Assembly (NCBI RefSeq): GCF_001433995.1
Contig: NZ_AZCX01000005.1
Span: 1 to 64,000, forward strand
From: Secundilactobacillus kimchicus JCM 15530
GTDB lineage: Bacteria > Bacillota > Bacilli > Lactobacillales > Lactobacillaceae
DNA length: 64,000 nucleotides
Direction: 5' to 3'
The notes below the pieces were generated by a model, which was not told where the DNA came from, did no database searches, and worked only from the letters and a program-made list of their open reading frames with translations. Positions 17,835-24,841 of the stretch are shown here, piece by piece; position 1 is the stretch's first letter, and each line of letters opens with the position of its first letter. The position numbers and the translations under genes were made by a program.

Positions 17835-18950
17835 CTAGCACTGGCAATTAACATCACAGTCATCAAAGTCGTCCAAAAACATGTTGGCCTTTTTGTATTG
17901 CTGTGTGACTTGGGGATTAATTGTCATACGAAGCCGGGCTAACAGTTCTTCTGCCAGCGGGGCGAACCGTTGGCGGTATTTATAAATATAGCAAAGTACG
18001 ACATCATCGTGAGTCACTTGTGGACCAATCAAAAATACATTTGGTGACTTGGTTGATTCGTCCATTGCGGTTAGTAGTGGGCGGTTGGCGCGAATGTCAA
18101 ACAGGGAACTGACAAGAGGGCTCTGAGAGGCCGCAAAGCCAGTTGCAAAAATTGGCTTTGTTTGTGAAATGGCAGTTGATGAATCGGCAAAAGTCAGTTT
18201 GAAAGCGGTTGGTTTTTTCTTAATGGCAACCAGTTGTTTATGAGATTCAACGTGAATCAAATCAGCGTACTTTAAGTATCGACCGATGGTAAAGGTTGAC
18301 AGTCGTTTGCTAGGGTCAGCCGCCTTTGATTCAAGACCGCTTTCAGTCGTGTAAATGGTTGTTGGAATCCCCCGCTTGGCAAGGTTGATTGCAACGTCAA
18401 AACCAGCCTCATTGCCACCAATTACAGTTTGCATTTGGTCGGAAAAGCGGTTATAAGTTTGAATATCGACGTAGTGAATGCCGTAGTTATTGCCTGGAAT
18501 ATCTGGTCGATAAGGGTATGAAAAATCGCCAATACCCACAAAGACATACTGGGCTTCAAGTATTTGAGACGAGGAAAGAATCAATTCAAAGTGGTCTTCG
18601 ACGGGGAAGATTCTGTCGACTCCCGTGTGTTGTAAGACCGGTAAATGACTGAGTTTACTAACTGCTCGAAGATAGCTTGCGTACGCTTTGCCAGACGGAT
18701 GTTCTGAGCTGATAGAATACGCGGGTGAAGTATCGGGAGTAATGGCATTGAGGTCTGGGGCCCCAAATCCGTTAGTAGTAAAGGAGGGGGAAATGAAGTG
18801 TGTCTCCGGATTCCAACTCTCAAATGAATGACCAATGGTCTCTTTTTCTAGGATTAAAAAATCGTTAATCCCGTAGTTTTGAAGTGCTACTCCTAAGCCG
18901 ATTCCTGCCGGTCCGGCACCAATAATGACAATAGAATGTTGATCGTTCAA
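17835..18950 (-). CDS. FAD/NAD(P)-binding oxidoreductase, zinc-regulated operon
   Basis: This 371-aa flavoprotein has an N-terminal FAD motif VIIGAGPAGIGLG, a second dinucleotide motif IGGNEAGFDVAINLAKRG (~residues 170-190), and FATGFAAS before the C-terminal part, as in CzcO/FMO-like or YpdA-like proteins. The C-terminus ends in an acidic, cysteine-bearing tail (DDFDDCDVNCQC) that could bind metal. TTG 18950 is chosen: AGGAAG lies just upstream, and its TTGA overlaps the TGA stop of the Amt-like gene, implying translational coupling. The substrate is unknown. Confidence 0.8.
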   Translation of the reverse strand: MNDQHSIVIIGAGPAGIGLGVALQNYGINDFLILEKETIGHSFESWNPETHFISPSFTTNGFGAPDLNAITPDTSPAYSISSEHPSGKAYASYLRAVSKLSHLPVLQHTGVDRIFPVEDHFELILSSSQILEAQYVFVGIGDFSYPYRPDIPGNNYGIHYVDIQTYNRFSDQMQTVIGGNEAGFDVAINLAKRGIPTTIYTTESGLESKAADPSKRLSTFTIGRYLKYADLIHVESHKQLVAIKKKPTAFKLTFADSSTAISQTKPIFATGFAASQSPLVSSLFDIRANRPLLTAMDESTKSPNVFLIGPQVTHDDVVLCYIYKYRQRFAPLAEELLARLRMTINPQVTQQYKKANMFLDDFDDCDVNCQC

Positions 18951-20062
18951 AATGCCGCTTCCTTTCGTCTGGATAAGATAAGTATTTTTATTATTTTGAT
19001 GAGCCCCAAACAAACGAGAGTTCCAAGAAGGGTGATGAGAATTGTTACAATTAGAGTTAACCCTTCAACCTCGGCGAATTTTAAACCGCCAGAAAGTAAA
19101 CCAGTGGCACCGGCCTTGTTAACCGTCGGCGTTGCGAACAAAATTAAGCCAAGTGTGCCAACAAGGCCGCCTATCCCGTTAATTCCGAATGAATCAACTG
19201 GATCGTAAAAGTAAGTGGAGTCTGCTAACAGGTCAGTGACATAGTGACAAATCAGACCGCTGATTAACGTGACGATGAGCATTGATGGAGTTGAAACATA
19301 AGCGACTAAGGCGGTACTCGTAACGAGGCCACAAATAATGCCGTTGTACAAAGTGCTGGAATCCAAGGACAGTCCCAACCGACTGCCACTCGTCCAACCA
19401 ACGACGGCGCCAATAGCAGCTGTTAAAGTATTAATGACAATTAACGGACCATGGTTTTGAAAGGCGCCAGCAGGGGCTAAGTTAAAGCCAAGCCAGCCGG
19501 TTAAAATAAAGAGTGTTGCCACGTAGTTTAATAGCGGACTATCACGTGGCAACGGAGGTTTGGTATTTCGCATAAAAAACGACAAAATGAGACTTGTGAG
19601 TCCCGCGGTTAAGTGCACAACCAGTCCGCCGGAAAAATCTAATGCGCCTAGCCTATATAAAAAGCCGTTCGATGACCAGATTAGATTAGCTAGCGGCGCA
19701 TAGACAAAAAATGTCCAAAGGGGGATGAAGATGATTAGGAATTGCCATTTAATCTTTTGAACGCTGGTCCCAACGAACATAATGAGCGCATACAAATAAA
19801 AACATAGTTGTGATAAAACTGTGATGGTTGGTTTGAGAGTGGTCAAATTAAGATTGAGAAAACTAAATTGAAACGACTCAATGTTGCCAAAGAACAACCA
19901 GCAAGTGATGCCACAAAGTATGGCGGCAGTCATTGTTGTCAGGTGAGTGGATGATTCACTATTAGCGTACGCGTTGATGTACATGACGGGGACAAAGAAA
20001 ATCATGGGAATCATGATCAATGAACAAAGTAAAATGAAGTTATTATCCAAGCAAAGGCGCAC
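18947..20062 (-). CDS. amt: Amt-family channel lacking the second pore histidine
   Basis: The ~371-aa membrane protein has about eleven helices of the Amt/Mep/Rh ammonium channel family. The first signature, LDFSGGLVVHLTAG, retains the Asp and first pore His (His168 in E. coli AmtB). The second, normally DVFGVHGVGG, reads DSFGINGIGG, so the partner histidine (His318) is Asn (AAC). It is shorter than the usual 400-450 aa. The start is uncertain: GTG 20062 touches the GGAGGT, and TTG 20050 is 13 nt from it. No PII (glnK) gene follows. A Zur-like box lies upstream, so zinc rather than nitrogen probably sets its expression. Confidence 0.8.
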   Translation of the reverse strand: MRLCLDNNFILLCSLIMIPMIFFVPVMYINAYANSESSTHLTTMTAAILCGITCWLFFGNIESFQFSFLNLNLTTLKPTITVLSQLCFYLYALIMFVGTSVQKIKWQFLIIFIPLWTFFVYAPLANLIWSSNGFLYRLGALDFSGGLVVHLTAGLTSLILSFFMRNTKPPLPRDSPLLNYVATLFILTGWLGFNLAPAGAFQNHGPLIVINTLTAAIGAVVGWTSGSRLGLSLDSSTLYNGIICGLVTSTALVAYVSTPSMLIVTLISGLICHYVTDLLADSTYFYDPVDSFGINGIGGLVGTLGLILFATPTVNKAGATGLLSGGLKFAEVEGLTLIVTILITLLGTLVCLGLIKIIKILILSRRKEAAF

Positions 20063-20072
20063 CTCCGTTGTT

Positions 20073-20093
20073 AAATAGTAATTGTTACGATTT
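20073..20093 (-). promoter_or_regulatory. Zur-box-like operator of the amt-flavoprotein operon
   Basis: Plus-strand arms AAATAGTAA and TTACGATTT are separated by TTG. On the minus strand this contains TCGTAACAATTACTA, close to the Bacillus Zur core TCGTAATNATTACGA. A -35 TTGACA lies at 20125-20120, placing the operator just downstream of the -10 region. Its twin is at 20867-20887. Confidence 0.75.
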
Positions 20094-20236
20094 AGAATTA
20101 TTCTCCTTGGCTAGATAATTGTCAAGGTTATTTTGAAAAATATGAGTAAATACGGATCTAAAACAGCCCAATCGCCTCACGACGGATAACTTGTCACCTT
20201 GTTAAACATTCTGAATCTGTGGGATTGTAACCGAAT

Positions 20237-20315
20237 AAAAAAGTGCTGTTATGAGACCACCAAAAATCAAATAATTTTACTTGATCTTTTGGCAGCCCCA
20301 ATTGAGCACTTTTTT
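20237..20315 (-). terminator. Possible long-loop terminator
   Basis: AAAAAAGTGCT (minus strand 5' arm, 20315-20305) pairs perfectly with AGCACTTTTTT (20247-20237). The loop is ~57 nt, which is long for a terminator. It follows the rpmF-like two-gene unit. Confidence 0.45.
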
Positions 20316-20347
20316 GGGGAGTGGTGACGGTTAGGTCACGGTATGGA

Positions 20348-20656
20348 TTAATTTGTCCCGTTAATAAAGGCATCCATCGCATTTTGATCGACTGAATTGA
20401 TGATGAACGTGACTTGATCAACATTAAAGTTTTGAGTATCAATATCGACGACTTGGCCGTTATGAGAGAAACGGGTTCTGAAATCTGCTTGAAGATAGCC
20501 AAGCAGTGAAACAAATAGTAGAATCGCCCGTTGATCACCAAACGTGATTTCAACGGCTTGGCTTGAACCATCATACCGGAGGATAGCGTGGGGGAGTCCA
20601 TAGCGGTTAAAGAGATGATTGAAGCTTGTTAAAACGAGTTGGTCTGAGTAGTTGAT
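20348..20656 (-). CDS. Uncharacterised ORF downstream of the L32 paralogue, non-AUG start
   Basis: An open frame of 102 codons reads NYSDQLVLTSFNHLF, then RYGLPHAILRYDGSSQAVEI, and ends MDAFINGTN. Its composition is protein-like, unlike the overlapping frame. No ATG, GTG or TTG occurs in frame before near its end. The best candidate is ATC 20656, placed 7 nt (a run of seven C) after AGGAGGT, which itself overlaps the rpmF stop. Either AUC is used or the start was mutated. No family is recognised. The same Zur-like promoter should transcribe it. Confidence 0.5.
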   Translation of the reverse strand: MNYSDQLVLTSFNHLFNRYGLPHAILRYDGSSQAVEITFGDQRAILLFVSLLGYLQADFRTRFSHNGQVVDIDTQNFNVDQVTFIINSVDQNAMDAFINGTN

Positions 20657-20669
20657 GGGGGGGACCTCC

Positions 20670-20846
20670 TCAGTACTTAGGTTTGATAACTTGGTGGCCG
20701 TGATACAAGCCTGATGGTGAGATGTGGTGGCTCAGCACGTATTCATTGATCTGTGGATCCCAGTGAACTGCTGGTGTGGATAGTTTTTGGTGGTTTCGCC
20801 GACTACGTTTTTTAGTTTTAGAGGTTCGTCTGGCGGGGGTAGCCAT
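20670..20846 (-). CDS. rpmF: Ribosomal protein L32 paralogue without zinc cysteines
   Basis: The 58-aa product starts [20 protein letters not shown], the L32 N-terminus, but has no cysteine at all. The four zinc-ribbon cysteines of ordinary L32 (CPxC...CxxC) are absent. Such C-minus ribosomal paralogues replace zinc-binding copies during zinc starvation and are controlled by Zur in many bacteria (established for L31, L33, S14 and others). ATG 20846 follows AAAGGAGGACATAATCCT. The Zur-like operator at 20867-20887 supports this role. The product is too short to be noticed by length-based gene finders. Confidence 0.9.
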   Translation of the reverse strand: MATPARRTSKTKKRSRRNHQKLSTPAVHWDPQINEYVLSHHISPSGLYHGHQVIKPKY

Positions 20847-20866
20847 AGGATTATGTCCTCCTTTCT

Positions 20867-20887
20867 AAATAGTAACTATTACTATTT
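20867..20887 (-). promoter_or_regulatory. Zur-box-like operator of the rpmF paralogue
   Basis: AAATAGTAA and TTACTATTT are perfect 9-bp inverted arms around CTA. Fourteen of the bases outside the centre match the amt operator, with identical spacing. The promoter reads -35 TTGACA (20923-20918), 17-bp spacer, -10 TATTCT (20900-20895), so the box covers the transcription start. The two promoters also share AGCCAA in the spacer. Confidence 0.8.
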
Positions 20888-21014
20888 GAGCTTTAGAATA
20901 AAACTTTGGCTGGAATTTGTCAATTTAAAATTGCAATTTACTCTGGCGGATATTAAAAACCGCTACTTTGTTAGGGTCGAAGTAGCGGTTGTGTCGAATG
21001 ATTAGGGATGACCA

Positions 21015-21326
21015 TTATTTTGTTGGCAACATTCCTGCCAGTAAATCCATCACGCCACTAGTGGCACTTGGAAAGGCAAAAATTTGTTGGTGTAAGTCGT
21101 TAGCTGTCATATGGCCATTGATGATCATCGTGATGAGGTTAATAAGATCATCCGCATCATCTGCGTAGAGGCTGGCTCCGACCAAGTAACCAGCTTGATC
21201 AAAAACGAGGGTGGCCTCGGCGTCCAAGGCCAGCTTGTACTCAAAGGCGAGTCGTTTTCCAAATGGGGCAACTTCAGTCTGGTATGTACCGGGGTTAGCC
21301 TCAATGATTGCGAGGTATTGACACAC
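21015..21326 (-). pseudogene. C-terminal remnant of a glutathione-reductase-type enzyme
   Basis: Only ~103 codons remain. They correspond to the C-terminal dimerisation domain of pyridine nucleotide-disulphide oxidoreductases: YKLALDAE, GYLVGASLYADDADDLINLI, GHMTANDLHQQIFAFPSATS. The FAD and NAD domains (~330 residues) are missing and unrelated sequence begins directly upstream. It is almost certainly a truncated relic, although a short product could still be made. Confidence 0.75.
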
Positions 21327-21434
21327 TAAATTTTGCGAATTAAAGATGCGTATTATTAGTTGTTTTCGGCATATTTGCTATACTTTTAGTGAAAGTATGA
21401 ATTAATGAGCAATGACCAGAAAGGGTGTTTTACG

Positions 21435-22055
21435 ATGAAATGGCAACTCAGTGTCGCAATCGCAGCGACCCTATTACTAGCGGGGTGTTCTACAACCGAT
21501 AACGGGTCAAAAAACGCATCGAGTCAGCAATCAACTAACAGCCAGTCGAGTGTTAGTTCAAGTTCGAACAGTTCGACGACAAAATCCACGGCGTCGAACA
21601 AATCCCTCACCAACCTAGCGTTTAGTCCAACCGACGCGATTAAAAAGTTCCAGGATAAGTACCCAAAAGCAGCCATCACAGATTTATCCATCGAAAAGGA
21701 TTCGGGTCAATACCAGTATGAAATTACTGGTGGTCATGGGCATTCAGAGTATACGCTAGATCTGGACGCTAAGTCTGGAGCGGTCTTGGATACAGAAAGC
21801 GAGACAATCGACATTGATGGTGAGGATGATAATTTCGCTGATAATGCGCTAAATTTGAAGAATCTGATTAGTTTGAATAAAGCGGTGAGCGCGGCTCAAC
21901 CAAAAGTCCGTCATGCGACCGCAACAGAAGCGGCACTAAAACAAAAGGGGAACGTTACGTACTGGGAGATCCAGTTCAATAAAGGCCAAAAGCAGCCAGA
22001 CGTTCACGTCGATGCCCATTCGGGAAAAGTCTTGGCGGTTGACCAAGACGACTAA
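21435..22055 (+). CDS. PepSY-domain lipoprotein
   Basis: The 206-aa lipoprotein has a type II signal peptide with lipobox LLAGC (Cys ~19), a Ser/Thr/Asn-rich linker, and two PepSY-like units. The first contains DAIKKFQDKYPKAAITDLSI then YEITGG; the second contains TYWEIQFNKGQK then VHVDAHSGKVLAVDQD. PepSY proteins are anchored outside the membrane and often modulate proteases or bind ligands; the role is unknown here. ATG 21435 is chosen over ATG 21405 because AGAAAGGG lies before it and the lipobox spacing is then normal. Confidence 0.85.
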   Translation: MKWQLSVAIAATLLLAGCSTTDNGSKNASSQQSTNSQSSVSSSSNSSTTKSTASNKSLTNLAFSPTDAIKKFQDKYPKAAITDLSIEKDSGQYQYEITGGHGHSEYTLDLDAKSGAVLDTESETIDIDGEDDNFADNALNLKNLISLNKAVSAAQPKVRHATATEAALKQKGNVTYWEIQFNKGQKQPDVHVDAHSGKVLAVDQDD

Positions 22056-22113
22056 GGCCTTTAACTGGTTGACCAGGACACTTAGTCAGCAAATCATTCG
22101 ACTTTAAACCCTC

Positions 22114-22167
22114 AAATCCGCCATAATTGTTAGTAGAAAGACTAACGGTTATGGCGGATTTTATTTT
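22114..22167 (+). terminator. Rho-independent terminator
   Basis: AAATCCGCCATAA pairs with TTATGGCGGATTT, and an inner TTAGT pairs with ACTAA. Confidence 0.85.
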
Positions 22168-22182
22168 GGGTCACAACCCATG

Positions 22183-22224
22183 TTGACACGGTGTCATAAT
22201 CGCGTTATATTTATCAGGTGATAA
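22183..22224 (+). promoter_or_regulatory. hrtRBA promoter with HrtR-type operator
   Basis: TTGACA (22183-22188), a 17-bp spacer and TATATT (22206-22211) form the promoter. TGACAC-G-GTGTCA overlaps the -35; with its flanks it is nearly the L. lactis HrtR palindrome ATGACACAGTGTCAT as I recall it. A second inverted repeat TTATCA-GG-TGATAA (22211-22224) overlaps the start region. Confidence 0.8.
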
Positions 22225-22253
22225 ATTAGATTAACTCATAAAGGAGGTCCGCA

Positions 22254-22778
22254 ATGGTTCAGACAACGTTTTTGAATTTACCAGTTGAAAAACAGAAGAA
22301 GGTCCGCCAAGCGCTGCTGGCCGAATTTAGGCAGCACGCCTTGGCAAAGGCTCAAGTGGCGCGCATTGTGAAAGCTGCCGAGATCGCCCGGGGAGCATTC
22401 TACACCTATTTTTCGGATTTAACGGATGCGTATCAATACTTAATGGAAACTACGCTTCAAGAGATTCATGTCTCATTGCCAACGGACGCGCCGATTGTAG
22501 TGCCGACTCAGTACATTGAAACAATTCGTCAGTTTTTCACGCAAGCGACCAATCTGGATTATCTGAACTTATTCCAGATGCACTACCGGTTTAACGAAGG
22601 AGTGCTGGGTGCGAAGCCATCTGAGCTTGTCCAAGCTGACTATGGGCCAGCGCGGTGGGCCATTATGACGCTTTATCACCAGACGATTCAAGATTGTATT
22701 TTGGATCCCGAGCACTTGGAGGCCCGGCTTGGACAGCTCCAAGAAATTCTTGAAAAAAGCCAGATTGGAGGGGTTTAA
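22254..22778 (+). CDS. hrtR: TetR family haem-responsive repressor (HrtR-like)
   Basis: This 174-aa regulator has an N-terminal helix-turn-helix (VARIVKAAEIARGAFYTYFS, ~residues 36-55) and a helical ligand domain. Gene order (TetR, FtsX permease, ATPase) and the TGACAC/GTGTCA operator match L. lactis hrtRBA, where HrtR releases DNA on binding haem. The permease starts at the base after its stop codon. The haem ligand is inferred from synteny and operator, not from residues. Confidence 0.8.
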   Translation: MVQTTFLNLPVEKQKKVRQALLAEFRQHALAKAQVARIVKAAEIARGAFYTYFSDLTDAYQYLMETTLQEIHVSLPTDAPIVVPTQYIETIRQFFTQATNLDYLNLFQMHYRFNEGVLGAKPSELVQADYGPARWAIMTLYHQTIQDCILDPEHLEARLGQLQEILEKSQIGGV

Positions 22779-23834
22779 ATGTTTCTAGCATTGAAGGAAA
22801 TTAAAAAAGAAAAAATCCGATCCGGCATGATCATTGCGATGATTGCGTTGATTGGGTATTTGATTTTTATTTTGACCAGCCTAGCACTCGGGCTAGCGCG
22901 GCAAAATACCGATGCCGTAAATTCTTGGGGCATCGACAATATCACGTTAAATGACAGTGCTAACGTTGATTTACGCCAATCCATCATTACTCAAAAGCAG
23001 GTTGGCAATCTAACGGCCGACCAAGCACTGTTGGGACAAGCACCAGTCGTGGTCAAAGCTAAGGACCATGCGAACACGTCGGCCGCCTTTGTTGGCTTGA
23101 AGCCGGATCAGTTTATCGCGAAGAACCTCAAAGTGTCGAGTGGTCATCAGGCGACTCGCGTTGGGGAAGTCGTCGCAGATGATTCCTTTAAGACCAAGGG
23201 CTATGAGCTTGGCGATACGGTGACCTTTAATGACTTCAGTCGCAAGTTTAAGATCGTTGGGTTCACCCAAGGCGCTAAATTAAACATTGCGCCAGTCTTA
23301 TACGGCCGGTTGTCAACCTGGCGTCAGTTGAAAGGCAACATGCCAGGAGCCTATGCAAGTGCCATTGTTTCCAAGGATGCGGGGTATCGAACAAAGGCCA
23401 ACGGATTGAAGACGTACAGTAAAGCCACCTTCATTAATAAGCTCCCGGGGTACTCTGCACAGAACTTGACCTTTGGCCTCATGATCTTCTTTTTAATGTT
23501 AATTTCGTTGATTGTGATTGCAGTTTTCCTCTATATATTAACGATGCAAAAGTTACCAAATTACGCTGTATTGCGGGCGCAAGGCATTCCCAGCAAAATG
23601 CTGGTGGGTGCGACAATCAGTCAGTCCGTGTTGTTGGCAGCTGCCGGTTTGATTCTCGCGACCGCCCTGACTGTTGTGACGGCTTTTGCCATGCCAGCGA
23701 GCGTTCCCGTGGCCTTTGATGTTCCGATTCTGGCCAGCGCAGGGGTGGGGCTACTAGTGATGGCCCTATTAGGGAGCCTCATTCCGATTCGAAGCGTCTT
23801 GAAAGTTGATCCGGTAAGTGTGATTGGAGGGTAG
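22779..23834 (+). CDS. hrtB: ABC transporter permease, HrtB-like (haem efflux)
   Basis: The 351-aa FtsX-type permease has an N-terminal transmembrane helix (~residues 16-38), a ~190-residue extracytoplasmic MacB-like domain, and three C-terminal helices (~230-255, ~280-305, ~315-340). Length and layout match HrtB, which with HrtA expels excess haem from the membrane. It abuts hrtR and precedes hrtA by 3 bp. Confidence 0.83.
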   Translation: MFLALKEIKKEKIRSGMIIAMIALIGYLIFILTSLALGLARQNTDAVNSWGIDNITLNDSANVDLRQSIITQKQVGNLTADQALLGQAPVVVKAKDHANTSAAFVGLKPDQFIAKNLKVSSGHQATRVGEVVADDSFKTKGYELGDTVTFNDFSRKFKIVGFTQGAKLNIAPVLYGRLSTWRQLKGNMPGAYASAIVSKDAGYRTKANGLKTYSKATFINKLPGYSAQNLTFGLMIFFLMLISLIVIAVFLYILTMQKLPNYAVLRAQGIPSKMLVGATISQSVLLAAAGLILATALTVVTAFAMPASVPVAFDVPILASAGVGLLVMALLGSLIPIRSVLKVDPVSVIGG

Positions 23835-23837
23835 AAA

Positions 23838-24512
23838 ATGAAACCATTAGTGATTGAAAAGGTGAACCAGGTTTTCGGAACGGGAACTGCCCGGGTTCAC
23901 GTTCTGCACGATGTGTCGTTTGAAACGGAACCGGGAACCGTCAGCCTCATCATGGGTCCATCTGGGTCAGGGAAAAGTACGCTGCTTAGCATTGCTGGTG
24001 GCTTGCTGACTCCGACAAGCGGGATGGTGAGCGTGGCTGGCGAGCCGTACAGTGACCGAACAAAAAAGCAGCGTGATAAGTTGCGCTTGGACTACATTGG
24101 CTTTGTGTTACAAGCCTACCATCTGCTACCTTATCTCACGGTTCAAGACCAATTCACGTTGGTGGACAAGGTGAAATCAACCGGGAATCTATCTGCAGAT
24201 GAATTAGCCGAAGTGCTCGAGTCCTTGGGAATCTCAGACCTCGTGCATAAATACCCGCCCGAATTATCCGGTGGGCAACAGCAACGGGTCGCTATTGCCC
24301 GGGCGCTATACCCGAACCCCGCCGTCATCTTGGCCGATGAACCCACGGCTGCCTTGGATGGTCCGCGGGTGCAGGTAGTGGCTGATCTTTTCAAGAGTCT
24401 GGCAGTGGAACACGGCAAATCCGTCGTCATCGTGACACATGACAGTCGGTTGACTGATGTGGCGGATGTTATTTATGAAATGAAAGACGGTTATTTAACT
24501 CAAAAAGAATGA
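23838..24512 (+). CDS. hrtA: ABC transporter ATP-binding protein, HrtA-like
   Basis: The 224-aa ATPase of the LolD/MacB class has Walker A GPSGSGKST (~residues 40-48), signature LSGGQQQRVAIARAL, Walker B VILADEPTAALD and the switch His in VTHDSR. It pairs with the preceding permease to energise haem or haem-like efflux. The gene is last in the operon and followed by a hairpin. Confidence 0.88.
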   Translation: MKPLVIEKVNQVFGTGTARVHVLHDVSFETEPGTVSLIMGPSGSGKSTLLSIAGGLLTPTSGMVSVAGEPYSDRTKKQRDKLRLDYIGFVLQAYHLLPYLTVQDQFTLVDKVKSTGNLSADELAEVLESLGISDLVHKYPPELSGGQQQRVAIARALYPNPAVILADEPTAALDGPRVQVVADLFKSLAVEHGKSVVIVTHDSRLTDVADVIYEMKDGYLTQKE

Positions 24513-24519
24513 TGAAAGC

Positions 24520-24562
24520 AAAGCCCGACTGGTCGAAAATGGTGACGAGTCGAGCTTTTTTT
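24520..24562 (+). terminator. Rho-independent terminator of hrtRBA
   Basis: AAAGCCCGACT pairs with AGTCGAGCTTT (one mismatch), followed by a T-run. Confidence 0.65.
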
Positions 24563-24735
24563 GAAATGAAAACGGAAATTTTCGGCCGTTTAAAAATCTC
24601 GTAAGAGGGTTGTAAGCACGAGCCAAAACCGCCATAATACTAGTTGTGAGGAGATTTTACGAGAGTTAAGTTTCCCCTCAAAATAACGGGTGTTCAGTAA
24701 CTTTTGTAATTGGACCGTATCAATTTTTTAAATTG

Positions 24736-24763
24736 TTGACTTTTCTCCAAAAATTGGTATGAT
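24736..24763 (+). promoter_or_regulatory. Phosphoketolase promoter
   Basis: TTGACT (24736-24741), a 16-bp spacer and TATGAT (24758-24763) precede the gene by ~80 bp. No cre site is evident nearby. The remainder of 24563-24735 shows nothing recognisable. Confidence 0.6.
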
Positions 24764-24841
24764 TATGGAGCAAAGAACGATTCCGGACTCCCGGAATTTT
24801 GTTGCTGACAGCTTGTATTTAAATGAAGGAGTGTAAATTTC

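Noticed and set aside
17757-17942. Small plus-strand ORF at the end of the flavoprotein gene
   Set aside because: It runs antisense to the conserved C-terminus of the flavoprotein and reads through a GC-rich hairpin.
20194-20601. A 135-codon minus-strand frame starting at ATG 20601
   Set aside because: It overlaps the 20348-20656 frame, has a less protein-like composition (KSRSSSIQSIKMRWM) and lacks an SD.
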